From NCBI GenBank assembly GCA_039806065.1, contig JBDKJS010000191.1, positions 1-8,245 on the forward strand: a stretch of DNA of 8,245 nt, written 5' to 3'. This DNA comes from JBDKJS01 sp039806065 (GTDB lineage Bacteria > Bacteroidota > Bacteroidia > AKYH767-A > 2013-40CM-41-45). Positions within the stretch are counted from its first letter, which is position 1, and each line of letters begins with the position of its first letter. The translations under genes and the position numbers were made by a program. Shown piece by piece: positions 5,487 through 8,245 of this stretch. Under the pieces are notes generated by a model. The model did not search any database. It saw nothing but the letters and a program-made list of their open reading frames with translations, and was not told where the DNA came from.

Positions 5487-8245
5487 CAGAATAATTACTC
5501 TTACAATAATTTTGGTACCAATAGCAAAGCTGGATTGAACTACACTGTTGCAAATCCAGGGTCTGTGGTAAGTTATTTATCAGCAGTAACTACTCCTATG
5601 ACTTCGGCTATTACCATAGCAGGCAGCGCAGGTGCGGTCAATCAGCTTTATGGGCCTTATGCTATTTCAGGTATTCTTCCTTATGCTGGAATGCGCATGA
5701 CTCAATTTTGGATTTCAAGCAATGGTTTTATTGCTTTTCGCAATCCAGGTTCCTCCTTGCCAGTAAACAATATGGATACTGGATTTTGCATTGTGGCTCC
5801 GCTTTGGGATGAAATAGTGCCTACTGGAGGTGTAAGAGTATTGAACAATCTTGGGCCCTTGTACATTGAATGGCGCGGTGTCAAATGGGGGCCCGCAGCT
5901 TCATCAGGCTGCATGAACTTTTGTGTAAAAGTTGATAAAACAACCGGTTTGATTTCCTTTTACTACGACAGGCCCTGTGCAATATTTGATAACCCAAGTG
6001 CCAGCATTGGTTTAACCGGGCATTGCCCGAACGATTTTCTCAACACTACTTCGGCTGGTGTGGCTGCGGGTAACTTTAGCAAGCTTACTTCTTTTGAGAA
6101 TTATATAACTTCCTTAACTAATGGATTGGCCGTAACATTCACCCCAGCAAGCCAAAATAACAATACCTGTGCATCTGCCATCAATGTGCCTTTCAATGCC
6201 AATGCAACATCCACTATCAGAGGATCCTTTATTTCAAGTGACACCATCGGTGCTTATAACGGTACATGCTTGATAGACAACAATGTTTTACCAAATCGTT
6301 TTCATGATCAATGGTACACCTTTTCAAAACCTATCGACATCACTAGTTTCGAAGTCTTTGTGGACAGCAATTGTATCGGTACCACAGGGCTCACACTCTA
6401 TCGTGGCAATTCTTGCGGTTCATGGACTGAAGTGGGTTGTCTTTCCAATACTGATGCTATTAACGGAGGCCCCATCAACATTACCGGAAGGCCATGTGCA
6501 GCGGAACAATATTATGTACAAGTGGAATCAGATGGTAGTGATTCCATTGGTATTTTTAGATTGAACATTAGACCTCCTGGTAGAAATTGCGCAGCAGCTA
6601 CAGTAATAGATCCTGCTTGTGTAACTCCAACCTATACTAGTCCTACACTTACCAATTGTGGCTTCATTGGTGAGGTGGACAGTGCTGCATCGGCCTGTAA
6701 AAATTCTTTCAATCGTGGAGAAGATTATGTTTTTCAATTTACTCCTACCACCACCTTTTGTGCCAACCTTTCTGTTACCGCTACCAATGCTGCTACCTTT
6801 CCGGCCTTATTTGTCTATAACGGTTGTCCTACAGCAGGGGGCACTGCTTGCTTGGGGGTAGTAACCGGCAATGGAGGGGCTGCTCTTAATTTTAATAATA
6901 TTACTCTTACTGCGGGTATCACTTATTATTTTTTAATTGATCATGATAGTGCAAATAGTGCACCTTGCACTCCCTTTATCTTTAGCTTGACCAATACTGC
7001 GGGTTTGCCACCGGCAATAGATGATTGTGCTGCTGCAGAAACACTCACTGTTATAACTGCTGCTACTTGTACCGGTGCATTGAATAAAAGCAATAGTTGT
7101 GCTACTCCCAGCGCCTTAGGAACTGTACCTGTGCCCTCATGTGGATCATTTACTGATGGACTTACCCCTGATGTGTGGTTCAGATTCCAAAGTGGAGCAG
7201 TTATTACAACGCCCTACTTAATAAAAGTTGATTTAGGAACTACCGGTGCTGCACAAGATTTGGTTGCCGTGGTTTACAGTGGATCCTGTGCAGGACCCCT
7301 TACGGAGGTTGCTTGCGATGATAATAGTAATGGAAGCGGCATGCCTGCAGCAACTTTCTTGCCAACAGCAAGTACCTGGTACTTTGTTAGAATATTTTCT
7401 AATAATGGAACAGAACCCGGAAATTTTAGAATCTGTGTTTTGAGTGGTTGTGCACCTCCTAATGATCAACCTTGTTCAGCCATATTGCTTCCGCTTACAG
7501 TAACTACATCTGGTACCAATGTTTGTTCTTCTGGTGCAGGTGAACCAGCCGGTGGAACTTGTTTTCTACCAGCTGGAACCAATGTATTGCACACAGTTTG
7601 GTATAGATTTGTAGCACCCACCGGTGGTAATGTGAAAATTAAAACGCGATTAAATACGCTTACAGATTCTCAAATAGCCTTGTATCAAGGCGCTTGTGGT
7701 TCTTTAACACAAGTATCACCCACGAGCCAATCATGTAATAACAATTCGCAGGGTGCATGTAATACAGGAGCTTATACCTATCGAGAGTCGGAAATTAACA
7801 TCACTGGTTTAATTCCTGGCAATACTTACTACATCAGTGTTGACGGAGTTGGTACTGCTACCGGCACATTTGATATTACAGTGATGAACAATGCTGACCC
7901 TATTTTGCCAATAACCGGCCAAGATTGCGCATTAGCCACTCCAGTTTGTTCACAAATTACTACAGTTCCTGATCCTGGATTTAATGGCACGGGAAATATT
8001 TGTGATTTGATTCCTCCTGCTTCACCAAGTTGCTTTTTGGGTGGTGAAAAAGGAGCTTCGTGGTATACTTTTAGCATGAGCGGCCCTGGCAATCTACAAT
8101 TCAGTATCAACCCCAACGGTGTTTATGATTATGATTTCTTCCTTTGGAGAATTGATACAGTTAGTAATTATTGCAATCGTTTAAATGATGTCGCTTCATT
8201 TCCCTATACAGCATGTCACTGGATTGATACTTATGGAGGTACAGG
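5412..8245 (+). CDS. Large secreted Cys-rich multidomain surface protein, 3' end outside window
   Basis: The frame opens at ATG 5412 and has no stop through 8245 (944 codons seen, incomplete). Residues 1-25 are a Sec signal peptide, so the product is exported. Residues about 27-245 form a beta-rich N-terminal domain with WISSNGF (100-106), APLWDE (129-134) and YIEWRGVKW (151-159); this type opens many Bacteroidota surface proteins. From about residue 250 onward come five diverged modules starting near C253, C393, C539, C688 and C839, the last cut by the window edge. They look like jelly-roll or pre-peptidase C-terminal (PPC)-like domains. I count 39 cysteines, probably in disulfides. Composition is rich in Asn, Thr, Gly and Ala, with few charged residues. 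No catalytic motif is visible. The C-terminus, where a T9SS sorting domain would lie, is absent, so T9SS export is an expectation only. Adhesion or a cell-surface structural role is the most likely job; no specific function is claimed. Confidence 0.88.
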   Translation, partial: MNKTITRFHLLYLFLLLFSSIQLLAQNNYSYNNFGTNSKAGLNYTVANPGSVVSYLSAVTTPMTSAITIAGSAGAVNQLYGPYAISGILPYAGMRMTQFWISSNGFIAFRNPGSSLPVNNMDTGFCIVAPLWDEIVPTGGVRVLNNLGPLYIEWRGVKWGPAASSGCMNFCVKVDKTTGLISFYYDRPCAIFDNPSASIGLTGHCPNDFLNTTSAGVAAGNFSKLTSFENYITSLTNGLAVTFTPASQNNNTCASAINVPFNANATSTIRGSFISSDTIGAYNGTCLIDNNVLPNRFHDQWYTFSKPIDITSFEVFVDSNCIGTTGLTLYRGNSCGSWTEVGCLSNTDAINGGPINITGRPCAAEQYYVQVESDGSDSIGIFRLNIRPPGRNCAAATVIDPACVTPTYTSPTLTNCGFIGEVDSAASACKNSFNRGEDYVFQFTPTTTFCANLSVTATNAATFPALFVYNGCPTAGGTACLGVVTGNGGAALNFNNITLTAGITYYFLIDHDSANSAPCTPFIFSLTNTAGLPPAIDDCAAAETLTVITAATCTGALNKSNSCATPSALGTVPVPSCGSFTDGLTPDVWFRFQSGAVITTPYLIKVDLGTTGAAQDLVAVVYSGSCAGPLTEVACDDNSNGSGMPAATFLPTASTWYFVRIFSNNGTEPGNFRICVLSGCAPPNDQPCSAILLPLTVTTSGTNVCSSGAGEPAGGTCFLPAGTNVLHTVWYRFVAPTGGNVKIKTRLNTLTDSQIALYQGACGSLTQVSPTSQSCNNNSQGACNTGAYTYRESEINITGLIPGNTYYISVDGVGTATGTFDITVMNNADPILPITGQDCALATPVCSQITTVPDPGFNGTGNICDLIPPASPSCFLGGEKGASWYTFSMSGPGNLQFSINPNGVYDYDFFLWRIDTVSNYCNRLNDVASFPYTACHWIDTYGGT
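6159..8245 (+). repeat. Five diverged tandem protein modules of about 140-150 residues
   Basis: Module starts are marked by an (N/D)xC motif at C253, C393, C539, C688 and C839, spaced 140, 146, 149 and 151 residues apart. Each has an aromatic strand 42-50 residues later: DQWYTF (W301), EDYVFQF (Y439), DVWFRF (W589), TVWYRF (W730) and ASWYTF (W884). Modules 1-4 continue with a Y-x-G-x-C type loop (LYRGNSCGS, VYNGCPT, VYSGSCAG, LYQGACGS). They then end in a closing hairpin (YYVQVE..FRLNI, YYFLID..FIFSL, WYFVRI..FRICV, YYISVD..FDITV). Identity is too low to see at the DNA level, so these are old duplications. The fifth module differs (DYDFFLWRID in the loop region) and is truncated by the window end. 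Confidence 0.78.

Noticed and set aside
5702..5914. Minus-strand open frame of 70 codons inside the large secreted-protein gene
   Set aside because: It is antisense to a continuous, signal-peptide-bearing coding frame, with no independent start signal and no recognisable motif.
6283..6564. Plus-strand frame-shifted open frame of 93 codons inside the large gene, considered as a possible frameshift or nested gene
   Set aside because: The main frame continues through it without a stop and keeps the repeat landmarks, so there is no frameshift and no reason to call a nested gene.
7829..8116. Minus-strand open frame of 95 codons near the right edge
   Set aside because: It is a shadow of the large gene: the plus-strand frame shows clear module motifs (SCFLGGEKGASWYTF, DYDFFLWRID), while the antisense translation is low-complexity.
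6159..8245. Possible DNA-level tandem repeats or CRISPR-like array in the repetitive-looking region
   Set aside because: The similarity is only at protein level with wide divergence; no identical direct repeats with regular short spacers are present.
5412..8245. Firm label as a T9SS cargo protein
   Set aside because: The diagnostic C-terminal sorting domain would lie beyond the window end, so only Sec export is supported by what can be seen.

Overview
The window suggests a member of the Bacteroidota. The DNA is AT-rich and start codons mostly lack a Shine-Dalgarno sequence. The last gene encodes a very large, Asn/Thr/Gly/Cys-rich secreted protein of the kind typical of gliding or type IX secretion (T9SS) lineages, with a signal peptide ending in LLA-Q. 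The individual proteins also resemble Bacteroidota forms from memory; no database was consulted. No rRNA, tRNA, CRISPR array, insertion sequence, phage gene or integration site was seen.

Layout, left to right. (1) A short plus-strand gene (25-315) encodes a cysteine-rich DUF1272 protein with a probable zinc-binding fold. (2) A strong intrinsic terminator hairpin (370-398) lies in the convergent gap. (3) A minus-strand pair, uvrA (3996-1117) followed after 3 bp by a LOG-family Rossmann-fold phosphoribohydrolase (1113-406), reads into that terminator and is probably one transcript. (4) A 130-bp divergent gap (3997-4126) must hold the promoters for uvrA and for the next gene. (5) A plus-strand YghO-like GNAT-superfamily protein of 387 residues occupies 4127-5290. 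(6) After 121 bp, a gene starting at 5412 stays open to the end of the window (944 codons seen, incomplete). Its product has a signal peptide, an N-terminal beta-rich domain and at least five diverged tandem modules of about 140-150 residues.

The uvrA and LOG products are cytoplasmic housekeeping proteins (nucleotide excision repair and nucleotide hydrolysis). The last gene is a surface or secreted protein with no evident functional link to them. I see no defence system, biosynthetic cluster or other multi-gene novel system. The least ordinary items are the modular Cys-rich exported protein, a missing cysteine in the first zinc module of UvrA, and an identical 12-nt start in the two genes of the minus-strand operon.
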